Below the pieces are notes generated by a model that saw only the letters and a list, made by a program, of their open reading frames with translations, searched no databases and was not told the DNA's origin. Position numbers and translations under genes: made by a program. A stretch of 64,000 nucleotides of DNA, taken from Hofstenia miamia (taxonomy: Eukaryota; Xenacoelomorpha; Acoela). The stretch's first letter is position 1. Every line of letters starts with the position of its first letter. The stretch covers positions 716,095 to 780,094 of the forward strand of contig SCFE01000051.1 in NCBI GenBank assembly GCA_004352715.1. Direction: 5' to 3'. Of this stretch, positions 34,103 through 45,512 are shown in pieces.

Positions 34103-35095
34103 AAATTGACTTAACATCTATAGAGATTCGTTAGAATCAGTTAATTGTCGGCGCTTTGGCCATGACCGGATAACTTTTTTATGAAAGCAATGTGCTCAAC
34201 ATTGAGAATTAGAGTGATGAATTTACTTTTGTGATGGAATTATAAAAAAAGGAAGCTGTCGTTGAAGGCCAACTAGAAACATTGAGGACAGATATTGAGA
34301 ACATGAATCACTCAGTCTGGTGAATATATTCGGGTATTTTTGTGATATTAAGCCTTAGATGCGTTCATTCTCTTCGGAAATTGGGATTCTTTTCAGGATA
34401 CTACTGGTGATTCCGGCTACAAATTCAAAAAGCGTATAGAAATTACTTAATTATATTTGCAAATTTACTCAAATTAGACAAGACAATCTAACTACATACC
34501 ATATACACGCAGATAGAAAAGACGTCTCTATCCGAACGAAACAGTGTATCGTAATATAGGGTGGCATTTGCTGTTGCTTGCGATTTTGTAATTTACGATT
34601 TCATAAACATTCAAATCACTCAAACTATTATCGCAAATCAACTGACCAGCGGTTTCCCTTTCATCATATACTATGTGTTTCCAAGTTTCCCTCTTATAGG
34701 GTGACTTTGGCCAGTTATCCTATTTATTAGTTTTTCGCTAAATTTATGGTCTAAAACTTCTATGAAAACCCTTTGTGGAGTTATACATTATTCTACATTT
34801 GGTAGCACTTTCCTCAAAACATAGGCCTAGATTTTTTAATGTCTTCTCTCATTGCTAGCATAGTAACAAAAAGTATATAGTTGTAAAGCAAAACATATTG
34901 AAATTGAAAATCTCGAAATCCAATTTATCAAAAATTTCATAAAAGCAAAAAACTGCAGTTGATAGTCAAATAGTCAACTAAGGTCTAAAGTGTTTTCAAA
35001 TTTGTCGGGGACTTTCAGCTTCGTGCACAAGCAGTGGCGCACCCGGAATTGTCGAACGGGGGACTTACTTGAAGACAGTATGCACGTTACCTGCA

Positions 35096-35100
<5 letters not shown>
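34103..35100. other. Spacer with one possible hAT end
   Basis: No gene is supported. CAGTGGCGCACCCGG at 35032-35046 looks like a hAT terminal sequence; its partner end is not found and may lie in or beyond the gap. Confidence 0.4.
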
Positions 35101-35131
<31 letters not shown>

Positions 35132-35415
35132 NNNNNNNNNNNNNNNNNNNNNNNNNNNNNNNNNNNNNNNNNNNNNNNNNNNNNNNNNNNNNNNNNNNNN
35201 NNNNNNNNNNNNNNNNNNNNNNNNNNNNNNNNNNNNNNNNNNNNNNNNNNNNNNNNNNNNNNNNNNNNNNNNNNNNNNNNNNNNNNNNNNNNNNNNNNNN
35301 NNNNNNNNNNNNNNNNNNNNNNNNNNNNNNNNNNNNNNNNNNNNNNNNNNNNNNNNNNNNNNNNNNNNNNNNNNNNNNNNNNNNNNNNNNNNNNNNNNNN
35401 NNTATATATATATAC
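35101..35415. repeat. (TA)n tract with a 271-N gap
   Basis: TA repeats flank an N run at 35132-35402, so the gap is an unresolved TA microsatellite. Confidence 0.9.
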
Positions 35416-35443
35416 AGTATGTATATGTATATATATAAGAAAG

Positions 35444-35767
35444 AAATACACTGTAGGAACACCTGTAAAAAAAAGTTAAAAAATAAAGTGATACTGAAAA
35501 AAATCTTTAAATGATCAGGTAAGAGCTACATTTCTAGGATGCATAGTTATTACTTTGTTTAATTTCTTTTTCGTCATCTTGCACCTAGACAAAAAAGCTG
35601 GTTCCCTATGCTCCAGTTGTGGGAGGGTTCAACTTCATGTCCTCCTGACGAAGTTGGAGTTGGGTCCTCGCAGAAATGTAGCTCTTAACCTGATTATTTA
35701 AAGATTTTTTTAGCATAACTTCATTTTTTACCTTTCTTCTTTTACAAGTGTTCTTACAGTGTATTTT
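35444..35767. repeat. Foldback element: ~95-bp inverted arms around a 136-bp loop
   Basis: The left arm (35444-35535) contains AAATACACTGTAGGAACAC, then ATCTTTAAATGATCAGG and AGAGCTACATTTCT. The right arm (35672-35767) is its imperfect reverse complement. The loop has higher GC and carries CTCCTGACGAAGTTGGAGTT. The transcript could form a long hairpin. It may be a foldback transposon or MITE; no clear target duplication is seen. Confidence 0.75.
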
Positions 35768-36450
35768 TTCTGGCCGTAACCCATGTCATAGTATTTTGTG
35801 TTCTTGTCCATTGACTAAGATCTCTTGCTTCTTGTATGACGAATGGTCTGTGTCTTTCTCTTCTTACTAACGGAATTTTTATATTGTTTGCAGAAAATTG
35901 TTACTTACAGGGCTTCGGAGCTGGAGCCAAAACATTTTTCTCGGAGGTGGAGCAAGAGCTGGAATAATAATTAAAATGCAGGTGAAGCAGGAGATGAAGG
36001 GAGATGTTTATAGAACAGCTTCAACTCCAAAGCTTTTTTTGAGATGCGATATTTATTAATTGATTTTTATTGGCAAAAACTGAAAAATCTTTTTGCTATT
36101 TTTATGGTGTTTTCTATCTTACAGTATTGAAAAACAAATTATCGGGGTTGGAAAAATAACATGATTGTTCAAACATGAATGGAGAATAATGAAATATTTT
36201 CCAAAATATACCTGCAAAAGATTTTTATTATTGTTAAATCTAGTCCGCCACAGTGTGGCGTGCTGCACATACAATGCAATGTGAGCATTTAACAAAGCTA
36301 TGCATTGTAATTATAAGAGGCAAACTGAACAAATGAACACTATTGCCCGTAAGAACAGCGTCTACCAACAAAGAACTTTGGTGTTATAAAAATTGTAAAA
36401 ATTCGTGGAAATTTAAAAAAAATGAAAATATCAATAAGTTATTATGATAG
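35768..36450. other. Spacer with a GAGCTGGAGC-rich patch
   Basis: At 35907-36045 a patch is built of repeated GGAGCTGGAGC-like words, with an inverted partner (AACTCCAAAGC) at its right end. It resembles hAT subterminal sequence but has no visible target duplication. Confidence 0.4.
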
Positions 36451-36661
36451 CAGGGTTTTCAAGTACTCAGAATGTTAAGAACTCGAACCTTATCAAAAAT
36501 CCACTCGAAATTACTGTAAAAACTGAAATATTTTAAATTTCAACTTTTTTATCGAGGGAAAATAGTGATTTTTATCTTACAAAAATTGGAATAATTATAT
36601 TTTATAATAAAAAAACTCGGAATTAGAAAAATCTCGACTCGAACTCGACTTGAAAACCCAG
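36451..36661. mobile_element. 211-bp hAT MITE with exact 8-bp target duplication
   Basis: The 8-bp sequence TATGATAG flanks it exactly at 36443-36450 and 36662-36669. The terminal inverted repeats are CAGGGTTTTCAAGT on the left and CTGGGTTTTCAAGT (reversed) on the right. Subterminal CTCGAACTCGACT words occur at both ends. It is too short to encode a protein. Confidence 0.9.
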
Positions 36662-36669
36662 TATGATAG

Positions 36670-38072
36670 TTGGTATTTAGCAACTCTTTCGACAAGCTAT
36701 TACGATTTTTTAATTAGACCATATGTAGGGCAACATGAAATGTTAAGTTCATTTTTTATGCAAAACATTACACATATCCAAACTTTAACGAGCAAGTGAG
36801 AGCTATATTTTTAAGAAGGAGTAAAAAACTATCATTCTCATTTGCTGTAGGCACTTAGTAAGATAATGTTTGTGTTCCAGTGTTCCGTAACTTTTGTCTA
36901 GCCTTTATGAGACCCGTTTGCATTTGCAGTCTCATACACACTTTCAATCAGTGCTGCGTGTTGTTAACAAAGACATAGTATGAGCTTGACTGGTTTATTG
37001 TTACTAAGTGTTTCATCGACTTAGTACTAAGTAGTCTAAAATTATAACACTCTCAACTTTCACATAAGTAACGCATTTGAAGTGGTAAAATGATTTCTTT
37101 AATGTAGTTGCCGCTATGTACATTATTGAAGTTTCTTAATCATGGAGTGCTGAATTGAAATTATGAATAACCAATCAAATTTAAGGGAATATTTTGATTT
37201 ACAATAACTTTTTATTTTTATAATTATAATGTTCAAATAGTAATAGAAATACCGGTACATCTCAGTTACATATTTATGAGATTACTTTTTCCGAATAAAT
37301 GAAATATTCTGCAGTACGGCAGACACTGTAGAATGGCTAAAGTTCACATTTCGACGGGCTATAACCGCCTCAGCCCGTCTTTGGCTACGTGGCTGTCCTA
37401 TTTCTACTATGAATTTTAGACGTTCATAAACTTTATCTATTTGCAGAATTGATTTTCTGCATTAAAGGACCCAATTGATTTAAAGGGCTATTGTAAGTAG
37501 AGACCTGCGGAATCTCAAATTGCATCATGGTGTTCAAATTTCCAATTCCGGCTCGATCACGCTAGGATTAAATGTGCTAAAATTATGCATATATATAGTA
37601 ACCAAGTTTAAATTAATCGGGAGTGTTAGAAGTAGGCCACGCTTGAAAAAATGGATACTACTTGGTTACTATCGGAAATCAAGTAAATTCTACAAATGCA
37701 GACTCCTCTGATGAGGGTATCCAACATAGCGTCTGGATAGCCTCAATTTCATCTCAAATATATACAGTGACAAACTCCTTAAGATGAATTTTCCTCAACT
37801 GCAATTTTACAGAAGTTGTTGCAAGTTCTGTCAATGATATTTAATTAAGCACAAATTTTGCATTAACTTTGAATATAGCTATCGTTTTATCTTACTTTCT
37901 ATTAACCCCATTTCTAATAACGTTAATTTTAAGTATCCAAGCCTATTAAGAAATATTGGAGGACTTTGCATGGACACATCTATAGGGTAGGGTCTACTCA
38001 TGCAATAATATCGACTTTTGCTAAAAATACTTATTCTTGTGCCTGAAGTACATTCAAATAAGATTTTTTTTC
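36670..38072. other. AT-rich spacer
   Basis: I see no supported gene or repeat here. A 63-codon frame at 37520 has no feature to recommend it. Confidence 0.5.
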
Positions 38073-38282
38073 ATGAGAAATTCCATTTTTGTAAAAATAT
38101 TCATATTCTTGCCATACCTAGCGTTTAATGTCCATCGGAACAACAGCTACTCTAAATATTTTTCTGTAGAAAAGCCATGTGAGACCAATGCAGGCGCTTC
38201 GTGCGCAAAGTCAGTGTTTGCCGCGCAAAGAGGTTCCCGCAGCGATAGCGCAGGTCGTAAATTAAAGTCGAAGAAAAAATGA
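38073..38282 (+). CDS. Small secreted-type ORF, 69 residues
   Basis: The ATG at 38073 opens MRNSIFVKIFIFLPYLAFNV, a plausible signal peptide. A polar region with two cysteines follows (C36, C44), then a strongly basic tail (RGSRSDSAGRKLKSKKK) and a stop. The stretch 38180-38265 has far more CpG and GC than its surroundings, which hints at coding. No family is recognised. It could be a complete small protein or the first exon of the membrane-protein gene at 39294, though no strong donor is seen. Treat it as a hypothesis. Confidence 0.35.
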   Translation: MRNSIFVKIFIFLPYLAFNVHRNNSYSKYFSVEKPCETNAGASCAKSVFAAQRGSRSDSAGRKLKSKKK

Positions 38283-38739
38283 GATAATTTTCTAACTTGG
38301 AATGTTTTAGATCTTAAATATCTTCCTTAGTTTGTGCAAATGCGTTTAAAAAGTTTGTGAGGAAATCATCACAGATTCCTAATGAAAATATGTTTAATGC
38401 CACTTTTGAAAATCAAGCAGTGAGAAAGTCTAGGGCAAATGTATATCACACCTACGCCTAAATATAGATTTGTATTTCAAATCATTTTCTTTAGAAAATT
38501 CGACAAATCCATGGAAATTTTCATCGATATTTTGTAAGATTTTACACGAATTCTATTTTTACTAATTACTTCCCTGCGCCTGTGCTGAGGACTGTTTAGT
38601 GTGTAAGCTATAGGATACAAGTTAATCATATTCAAGATTTATTCAAGGTTCAGTCAGTATGTTGCTTGGCTTAAAACTAAAAATTGGTATGAAAATTAAA
38701 AAAAAATGGTGAATGTTTAAATTTAATTTTCATTCCCAT

Positions 38740-38990
38740 TTCTAAAGAATTATTGTTATATAAAATTAGTTCCATTGAACAGTCTACTATTTTATAAAAA
38801 GAATATCGCAGTTCACAATGCTTCTGAGGAAGATAGCCCAAATCAGGCATCTGTTTAACAGATGACATGTGCCCACTCTTGGAAGAATTAAAGTTCGAAA
38901 GTGTTGGAAATATTTGACCCGGTTGCGTTCCATCCCTCGTGTTGTACCGTTCCAAGCCTGCCCCGCAGGAATCTACTATAAAGTCAATTA
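38740..38990 (-). other. Weak exon candidate
   Basis: A minus-strand frame after a TAG at about 38977 reads SCGAGLERYNTRDGTQPGQI and on through SSVKQMPDLGYLPQKHCELR. Its base composition is less AT-rich than the flanks. There is no family match and the splice sites are not convincing. Confidence 0.2.
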
Positions 38991-39293
38991 CAAATTTATG
39001 ATTAACCAAATTATGATTTTATGTTGATCATTGATATCAATATTCTATTGCTTGCTTGTTATTAATAAATTAGCAAAATTTCAACATTTTTATAGTAATC
39101 ATACACTCTAATGACATATAGTGGATTGATATATTCATGCTAAATAGCCTATTTTAGTAACATAATGCTGTTATAGCATTTGCTTAAAATTAATAGCTTG
39201 GCAATGAAGGCCCTATTCACATAAATGAACACTTCTATTTAATTTTAATTGTTTCATATGCTGCAACAATAACCAAAGGCTGTTAGAACAGCA

Positions 39294-40058
39294 ATGAATA
39301 TAGTCGCAATTCATTCTACATTGCATTCAGGCTTTATTATTTCTCTATGCACTTCACACTACATTGGCATTGTGGACAAACTTCTTAACCACAAAAGCTA
39401 TTTTAATGAGCAACCAGCCACTTGCTACTCGTATTCTGAAGAATTCAAAATCCAATGCAATTGTAAGTTTACTAAAAATGAACTTCGGTATGACAATCAT
39501 ATAGTTCCAAAACCAGAAAGTCTAAGCGTGGTTGTTCATCGTGTTTGTCATTCCGCAGGTGATTGCAGTTATCAACCACAATTGAACATCTCAATGAAAA
39601 GAAATATAAATATGCTTCAACATTTGTCAGGTTTTTATATTTCTATATGTAAAATAGAACCAATAATAATGCACTGTTCACCATATTTAATTGAGATTGA
39701 AGAAACTTCAATTTTAAAAAACAATCACTTTATTGTTCGGCTACCCTATATGCTGGAAAAGGGGGCATCCTACATGATAAAAGTCTTAGCAGCGCCGTTT
39801 TTGTTTGGTGGGACGGCAGATAATGGCTTTATTCAAACAACAATTGAAAATGGAACAGATATCAAAGAGCAAGATTACTTTGAGATAATTAGCTGTTCTC
39901 AGTCTTTGCAACCAATGTGGCTACGAGGCCCATTTTTAATGGCATGCCTTATTATAAGTGTGTGGTGCCTATTAATGTTGATTTTAATAATCTACCCAAG
40001 GTATCCAAAGATCACTTTTCAACAATACAATGAACTATCAGATCATGAAATCTATTAA
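39294..40058 (+). CDS. Single-pass (type I) membrane protein, 254 residues, last or only exon
   Basis: The frame encodes a cysteine-rich ectodomain (C44, C55, C57, C85, C91, C119, C128, C201) with N-glycosylation sites at N98 (NIS) and N186 (NGT). A single transmembrane segment follows at about 213-234 (FLMACLIISVWCLLMLILII), then a 20-residue tail with a YNEL motif of the YxxL endocytic type. The section PQLNIS...LSGFYISI...C, ending in a strand pattern SYMIKVLAAPF, faintly resembles fibronectin-III-like receptor ectodomains such as those of IL-17 receptors. I cannot confirm that, and the tail has no SEFIR domain. The N-terminus is only weakly signal-like. A good acceptor inside the frame (CATTCAG near 39330) suggests the true start lies in an upstream exon. 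AATAAA follows about 75 bases after the stop. Confidence 0.6.
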   Translation: MNIVAIHSTLHSGFIISLCTSHYIGIVDKLLNHKSYFNEQPATCYSYSEEFKIQCNCKFTKNELRYDNHIVPKPESLSVVVHRVCHSAGDCSYQPQLNISMKRNINMLQHLSGFYISICKIEPIIMHCSPYLIEIEETSILKNNHFIVRLPYMLEKGASYMIKVLAAPFLFGGTADNGFIQTTIENGTDIKEQDYFEIISCSQSLQPMWLRGPFLMACLIISVWCLLMLILIIYPRYPKITFQQYNELSDHEIY

Positions 40059-40133
40059 TGAAAAGAATATTATATATTCTCTATAGAAAACTTTTAGCTT
40101 AAGTTAGTGTAACATTTGGAAACAAGATCGAAT

Positions 40134-40139
40134 AATAAA
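40134..40139 (+). terminator. Polyadenylation signal AATAAA
   Basis: AATAAA about 75 bases downstream of the stop at 40056-40058, suitable for the membrane-protein gene. Confidence 0.5.
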
Positions 40140-41383
40140 TTTACTTGATTTGATTAATTATGTGTTTTTGATGAATTAGCATGAAACCAAGCCATGTAAT
40201 TTGAATTCGGAATTAATTTGTAAAAATAATTACTTGTCACTTTAACTTTTGACAAATGACATGTGGACGATAAAGCCCCACGTCGATTTTGCTATCGCCA
40301 TCTTAATGCAGAACTTTCTGCACCTGGCAACAAAAAACGGTGACAGGTACTTGTTTGATGATAAATATGTTTATAAAAAATTACTATAAATATGCAGAAC
40401 AAGGAGAGAAATGTTGATGGAGAATAAACTCCTTATTATCTACTCATTTTACTCGGTTTGATTATTAATTCAAATGCGCAGCTAGGCGATTCATGCTTGT
40501 AATGATCAATAGGCTGTTGTGAGGGATAAAAATGGTTTTTGCCTAGATCGAGACAACGCATCTAAGTTAGGAATAGGTGCAAGAGCTTTTTTACTTGCCG
40601 CCTAGCTGGCCATCGATCGATTTCACTTGTTGCATGTAGTAACAAACACGAGATCGCTAGGTGGGTTATTGTTATTTATCTTATTTCAGATCCAAATTGT
40701 TAATTACATTAGACCCATAATGACCGAAAATGGCCTTTTATACATTGAAGTTATTTTATATATTGATGTTACCATAGGTTAGGAAACTGCTATTAGTTGT
40801 ATATAGTTTTAACTCCTTTTTAATTTTTCGCAGCTAGTGTCAGTAGTTAGTAGTTGAATTCATTACTATTATATGTAGGGTAGGAAACTGCTGCGTTAAT
40901 TATTTACTAGATTTTTGTATCAGCAGTTAGTGCCAATGAACGGTTGCATTACTATACTATTAAAGTTACACGTATTTGAGAATGAGTTATTAAGTTGAAT
41001 AGTGTCTGCACTCTCTTTATTATCACATAGTTAGGGTACACATAATAAAATTCGATCAAATGAGAATGAGCTGAGCCGATCAATGGATGGAACATTACTC
41101 TGTTGCAGATGGGCGGATGACTTCTTGATCAGATACCGCTTCGGGCAGCGAGCCCATTGTTAACTGGAGTCTCTCTCATACAGTTACCTAAATTATGGCT
41201 GTTACATGTTACTCTAATATCGTATGGATGCTAAGTGTAGTTTAGTATGGATGAACAGAAAAACGTGTACATGACACAACGAAAGTTAAACTAGATAGAC
41301 ATTACCCCGCTTGTAAGAAACTGCAGTTCAGCATCTCTAAATAGTTCTTAGTTAATACACATGTTGGGCCTGGGTTTGATTCT

Positions 41384-41417
<34 letters not shown>

Positions 41418-41447
41418 TTTTCAATTTCATATTGATTGTTATTCAAT
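40140..41447. other. Spacer with a TA tract
   Basis: No gene seen. A (TA)n tract lies at about 41389-41413, next to the tail of the minus-strand LINE. Confidence 0.5.
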
Positions 41448-43210
41448 AAGATAAGATAAGATAAGATAAGAGAATCTTTATTCAAATAAATGTTAACAAT
41501 TAGATAACTGATAATTTATTTGAATAGCGTCATTAAATTCACAAAAACACATATATACAATTCACATAAATTACAAAAGAAATCTTGCAGGCTATGGATA
41601 GATTACTATAGTACTATTTTAATAACGAGTTATAGTATAGTCATTGTTATAAAATTTGTATCTTAGCCATGATTTTCCAGAAATATATTTTTGCTTAAGG
41701 AAGATTTTTAAATGCTTTTTAAAAGATTTCAATTTTTCAATATTTTTAATTTCTTTAGGTAACGAATTCCAGGTTCGAATGGCGACATTGATGAAGGATT
41801 TCTTTAAAACGTTCTTCTTATACTTAACGCATGTAAAAAGCTTTGATCTTGAATTCTGTTTATGAATAAATCCCGGTATTTTAATCGTATTATAAGGTGG
41901 TAGGTTTCTGATTAGCTTGAAGAATGTCAGAAGGGTATTTAACATAACTAGTTGTTTTGGAAAAAGAATTGACCTAAAAATGTACTGTTTGGTTTGCGAT
42001 GAGTTTTTCGTTGTGATATTTAATGCCCATCTTAATTGAACATTAAGTTTTTTATAAAGCACTTCGTTTAGATCAGTAAATAAAATGTTTGCGTAATTAA
42101 GGTGACTCATGATGAAAGCATGGAAGAATTGAATTATGGCACAAGGTGGTAATTGCCTAACTACNATTGAACATTAGGTTTTTTATAAAGCACTTTGTTT
42201 AGATAAGTAAATAAAATGTTTGCGTAATTAAAGTGACTCATGATGAAAGCATGGAAGAATTGAATTATTGCATAAGGTGGTAATTGCCTAACTACTAGTG
42301 TCATACTTTTTATACCTATAGCTAATTTTCTAACTATTAGATTGATGTGAGAGTTGAATTTTAGCTTTGAATCAATTGTTACTCCTAGGTACTTGAAAGT
42401 GTCCACTACAGGAACATTAATATTATTTACACATAAAGTCACTGCAGAAACATCGTAATTATTTTTATTCGGCAGCAAATACAAAATTCTGTTTTAGCTT
42501 CATTAATATTCAACTTGTGCATACAAAAGTATTTTGACAATTTGTCACAATTCAATTCTATAGATTCNGCTGCTAGTTGCATTGATGAATTATCGCTGAA
42601 AATGCAAGTGTCATCGGCATATTGGATTAAATTGCAATTAATTATAAAATGCATGTCATTTACATAAATACTAAAAAGAAGAGGACCAAGAATCGTGCCT
42701 TGAGGCGCCCCATTTCAAACCAGTAATTATTCTGAAAAAATATCATTTAATTTAACTCTTTGGAACCTTTGACTGAAGTAACTAGTTATCAATTGTTTAC
42801 TATTACTAGAATGTATGATTAATTGAATCAAAGGCTTTTGAAAGATCTAAACAAGCTATAGCTACAAATTTATTAGAATCAAGTGATGCTCTCCAAGTTT
42901 CAGTAGAGTTTAATAGTGCATCAGTTGTTGAGAAATTTTTGCGAAAACCAAATTTCATGTTTGATAATAAATTATACTTATTTAAATATTCAGCTATTTG
43001 ATTATGCAATATTCTTTCGAATATTTTGCTTATTGAAGAAGTAATTGAGATCGGTCGATAATTAGTGGCAATTGATGGGTTGTTTTTCTTAAATATAGGA
43101 GTAATGTGAGAAAGTTTTAAATTATCCGGAAAGTAATTTAGTTTTATGCATTCATTAAAGATAAAATTTAATGGATTTGTGCTATGTAGAGCACCGCATT
43201 TGAAACACAC
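41448..43210 (-). pseudogene. LINE with reverse transcriptase, broken (minus strand)
   Basis: Minus-strand frames give the RT in order. 43210-42806 encodes LSHITPIFKKNNPSIATNYR, then FGFRKNFSTTDALL and LDLSKAFDSINH. 42654-42439 encodes IQYADDTCIF (catalytic YADD) and LNINEAKTEF. 42484-42161 encodes YLGVTIDSKLKFNSHI, and 42110-41619 the C-terminus with VAIRTWNSLPKEI. The 3' tail is a run of GATAA units on the plus strand (41448-41472). It is a relative of the LINE at 31.6 kb, with a different tail. The frame is broken near 42700-42800 (GVPQGSVLG is damaged), by a single N at 42568, and by a 130-bp repeat around the N at 42165. Part of that damage may come from assembly. Confidence 0.85.
42035..42295. 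repeat. 130-bp direct repeat around a single N
   Basis: 42035-42164 and 42166-42295 are the same 130 bases with about six differences, separated only by N at 42165. This looks like two allelic contig ends joined without merging. Confidence 0.9.
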
Positions 43211-43519
43211 ACCTTCAAAGACTGCGGTCTATGAAAGCTTCACCCCTCGTTACTTGCCACCACGCAATCCATTTCATCCAGTAGTAAGGTGACGGACAGA
43301 CCCCGTGCCAATGGGACACCCATGACTATTTGCCATGTGGAAGTGAAGTGATTTGATTGGACGCCATCTAGCGACAAAATATTTTTGGCGAAACTAAATT
43401 GAGCAAATTAATTTTTTAGACAATTTGTTTAGAACAAAGTGGATATTTTTGATTTTTAGGATTTAGGCAAACTGATTTTTTTGATGACAAATTTCACTTA
43501 GAGCGTTTTTGTTGTAACA
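43211..43519. other. Spacer upstream of a small ORF
   Basis: The first part is less AT-rich (ACGGACAGACCCCGTGCC near 43284), but no frame or family is recognised. Confidence 0.4.
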
Positions 43520-43693
43520 ATGTTTAAACATGCAACACCATGGTTAAGGAAAACAATTCATAGATCCAAACCCCAAATATTTCAAAAATATGATGTATTA
43601 TTTGCATTAGAGCGTGTTTCTAACCGCGTTAATATTGATCAAATAAATATGCAAGAGGTGGAAAACAACAATTTCTTTAGCAATTGCGTGTAA
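43520..43693 (+). CDS. 57-residue ORF, possible first exon
   Basis: The ATG at 43520 opens MFKHATPWLRKTIHRSKPQI, then FQKYDVLFALERVSNRVNID and a short acidic end before TAA. The basic start without acidic residues could be a mitochondrial targeting sequence. Codon use and low repeat content look gene-like. Possible donors occur within the last ten codons (AG|GTGGAA, GC|GTGTAA), so the stop may be intronic. No family is recognised. Confidence 0.3.
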   Translation: MFKHATPWLRKTIHRSKPQIFQKYDVLFALERVSNRVNIDQINMQEVENNNFFSNCV

Positions 43694-43767
43694 ATTGTAA
43701 AAGCATACATTACACAATGACTCTGAGTGACAAAGTTCAGCATTGTACAACCTTCAAGTTTCCATCT

Positions 43768-44016
43768 TCATTCTAAAATNGGTCGGATTACTAGTTGTGA
43801 TTCGTGTGCATGCGTAGATGTGGATGACGCTGTAAACATGTTCGAGTGTTCTTTGAGGAATGTATGCAGCGATAGCAGTTCTTCTTTGCTGAGCGCTAGA
43901 AATGGCGCTACTAATTTGCTATGCGTATCATTGGAATTGCCATTCGCGTCAACGATGCTTTTCAGAGCAGAGTGGAGCTCACAACCAGCTGCCTCGAATG
44001 AAATCATCGCGGCCAA
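43768..44016 (-). CDS. Possible coding exon, interrupted by a single N
   Basis: This minus-strand frame is open for about 80 codons: ISFEAAGCELHSALKSIVDA, then HSKLVAPFLALSKEELLSLH and TFLKEHSNMF. Its GC content is about 45%, far above its surroundings, and it has the helical pattern of a folded domain. ATG at 44016 is the first start. The lone N at 43780 lies near the end, and the sequence beyond it may come from another contig, so the stop after VIRXILE is not trustworthy. I do not recognise the family. Confidence 0.45.
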   Translation of the reverse strand: MAAMISFEAAGCELHSALKSIVDANGNSNDTHSKLVAPFLALSKEELLSLHTFLKEHSNMFTASSTSTHAHESQLVIRXILE

Positions 44017-44379
44017 TATACAGATGTAAGGTTTTGTAGCTCATCTAAGTGAACTGAATTGAATTATATTTATTTATTGCATTTACATTGAGTAAAACCA
44101 CAAATTGTATATATGTAGTTGCATGATATTTTTTGTGTTGATTTTCTTAATCATTCAGAGAGTTTCTTATAAAATATTAATGGTTTAAGGTAAGCCTACA
44201 TGTTTTTTACGCTATGGTATTGGTTCAGTGTTCCGTTATTTTAGTTGGCCTTCAGTGTATTAAGTGATGTACATTTGTAAATAGCTTACGATAATTTTTG
44301 TTTCTTTGAATAACTGCAAGGCTTGTTTCAAATGCCTTGAATTTGGAAGATAGTATATGCAATGATGCATTCCTCTTAA

Positions 44380-44735
44380 AATAATAATAAATAATAATCT
44401 GTATTTATAAACCGCCACATAGAAACTTGCCTCATGGCGGTAGCAACAATAAGACAATAAAACATTCATTAGAAAGCCAGTAGGAAAAGTTTGGACTTTA
44501 GCCTTGCCTTAAATACATTATTGGTATCAGACAGCCTAAAATTTAGTGGTAGATCACTCGATATTTTCGGACTAGCAGCAGATAACGCTCGTGAATAAGT
44601 GTTGCACGACGTCACAAGCGGACCACTTAACTTGGATTGATAACTAGGTTTAAGTTCACAACCATTATCACAAAGTTCAAAGAGTTTTGAAATGTAATTT
44701 AGAGCAAGACTATGTAAAGCTTTCCACACAGAGAG
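44380..44735 (-). pseudogene. L2/CR1-type LINE C-terminal fragment
   Basis: On the minus strand 44729-44469 encodes ALHSLALNYISKLFELC, then CNTYSRALSAASPKISSDLP and a last FKARLKSKLFLLAF before the stop. This follows the usual C-terminus of L2/CR1 elements (LAPxYLxxLL, RxFSxxAPRLWNxLP, FKxxLKTHLF). The 3' end carries an ATT-rich tail at 44380-44400. On its 5' side it meets a purine microsatellite. Confidence 0.65.
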
Positions 44736-44768
44736 AGAGGGAGAGAGAGAGGAGGAGAGAGGGAGGAG
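44731..44768. repeat. (GA)n microsatellite
   Basis: A run of GAGA and GGAG units. Confidence 0.9.
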
Positions 44769-45512
44769 TCAAAAATGAACCCGACGCTTCTCACTGCATA
44801 GATGGAATAAAAAGAATATCTCCAACACAAATATCAAGAAAGTAATACGCATTGCCACAAACACCAAACATGCTTTTCAAAATGATCAAAGTAAAACGCT
44901 ATGGTAAAAAGTGTCGAATACTGCACTTCGATCAAGGAAGACAACAGGGTAAAAGAGTGCCAACTGAGTCAACACTACGTAGAATATCCTTTTGGACTCT
45001 GACGAGATCCACTACACAACTTTGGAGAGACCGGCATGTAATTTACATCACAGGAAGAAGGTTGCTTAGAGGCAACCCCTGCCAGACATAAAACCCATTG
45101 TATTTTTCTCGTTTTCCAAGAATTTATCAGATTAACTTAAGCTAAATTAAATTTGAAAGATATAAATTAAGTTTCCAATGACCTTAGAAAAGTCGAACAT
45201 TGACTGTATGTTGAACTCCCAAAAACGCTATAAGAGTAAGAAAATCATTAGGACGAATGCTACTATATTGAAGTTACATCTTGTCAATGTAAAGTGTTTT
45301 TCATACGTTTCTGTAGTGAGACAGGATTTTGAATAGCTGACACCAGCTAAAGCAGGGTTCCCAAAGTTCTAAAAATTTGAAACGAATATAGTTTGCAGTA
45401 AGATCATAAATTACTACTTCAATGAAAAAAGGCGATTTTCTCTGATTAAGAGAGTTAGTTCGTAATAATTCAAAAAATTGCGATATAATGCAATTTATTG
45501 CCTTATTATAAT
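44769..45512. other. Spacer, no supported gene
   Basis: A 79-codon plus-strand frame at 44852 has no recognisable features. Confidence 0.45.

Noticed and set aside
34974-35514. Frames reading YIYIYI at 9001-9712, 34974-35514, 58602-59249 and 61031-61699
   Set aside because: These are translations of TA microsatellites.
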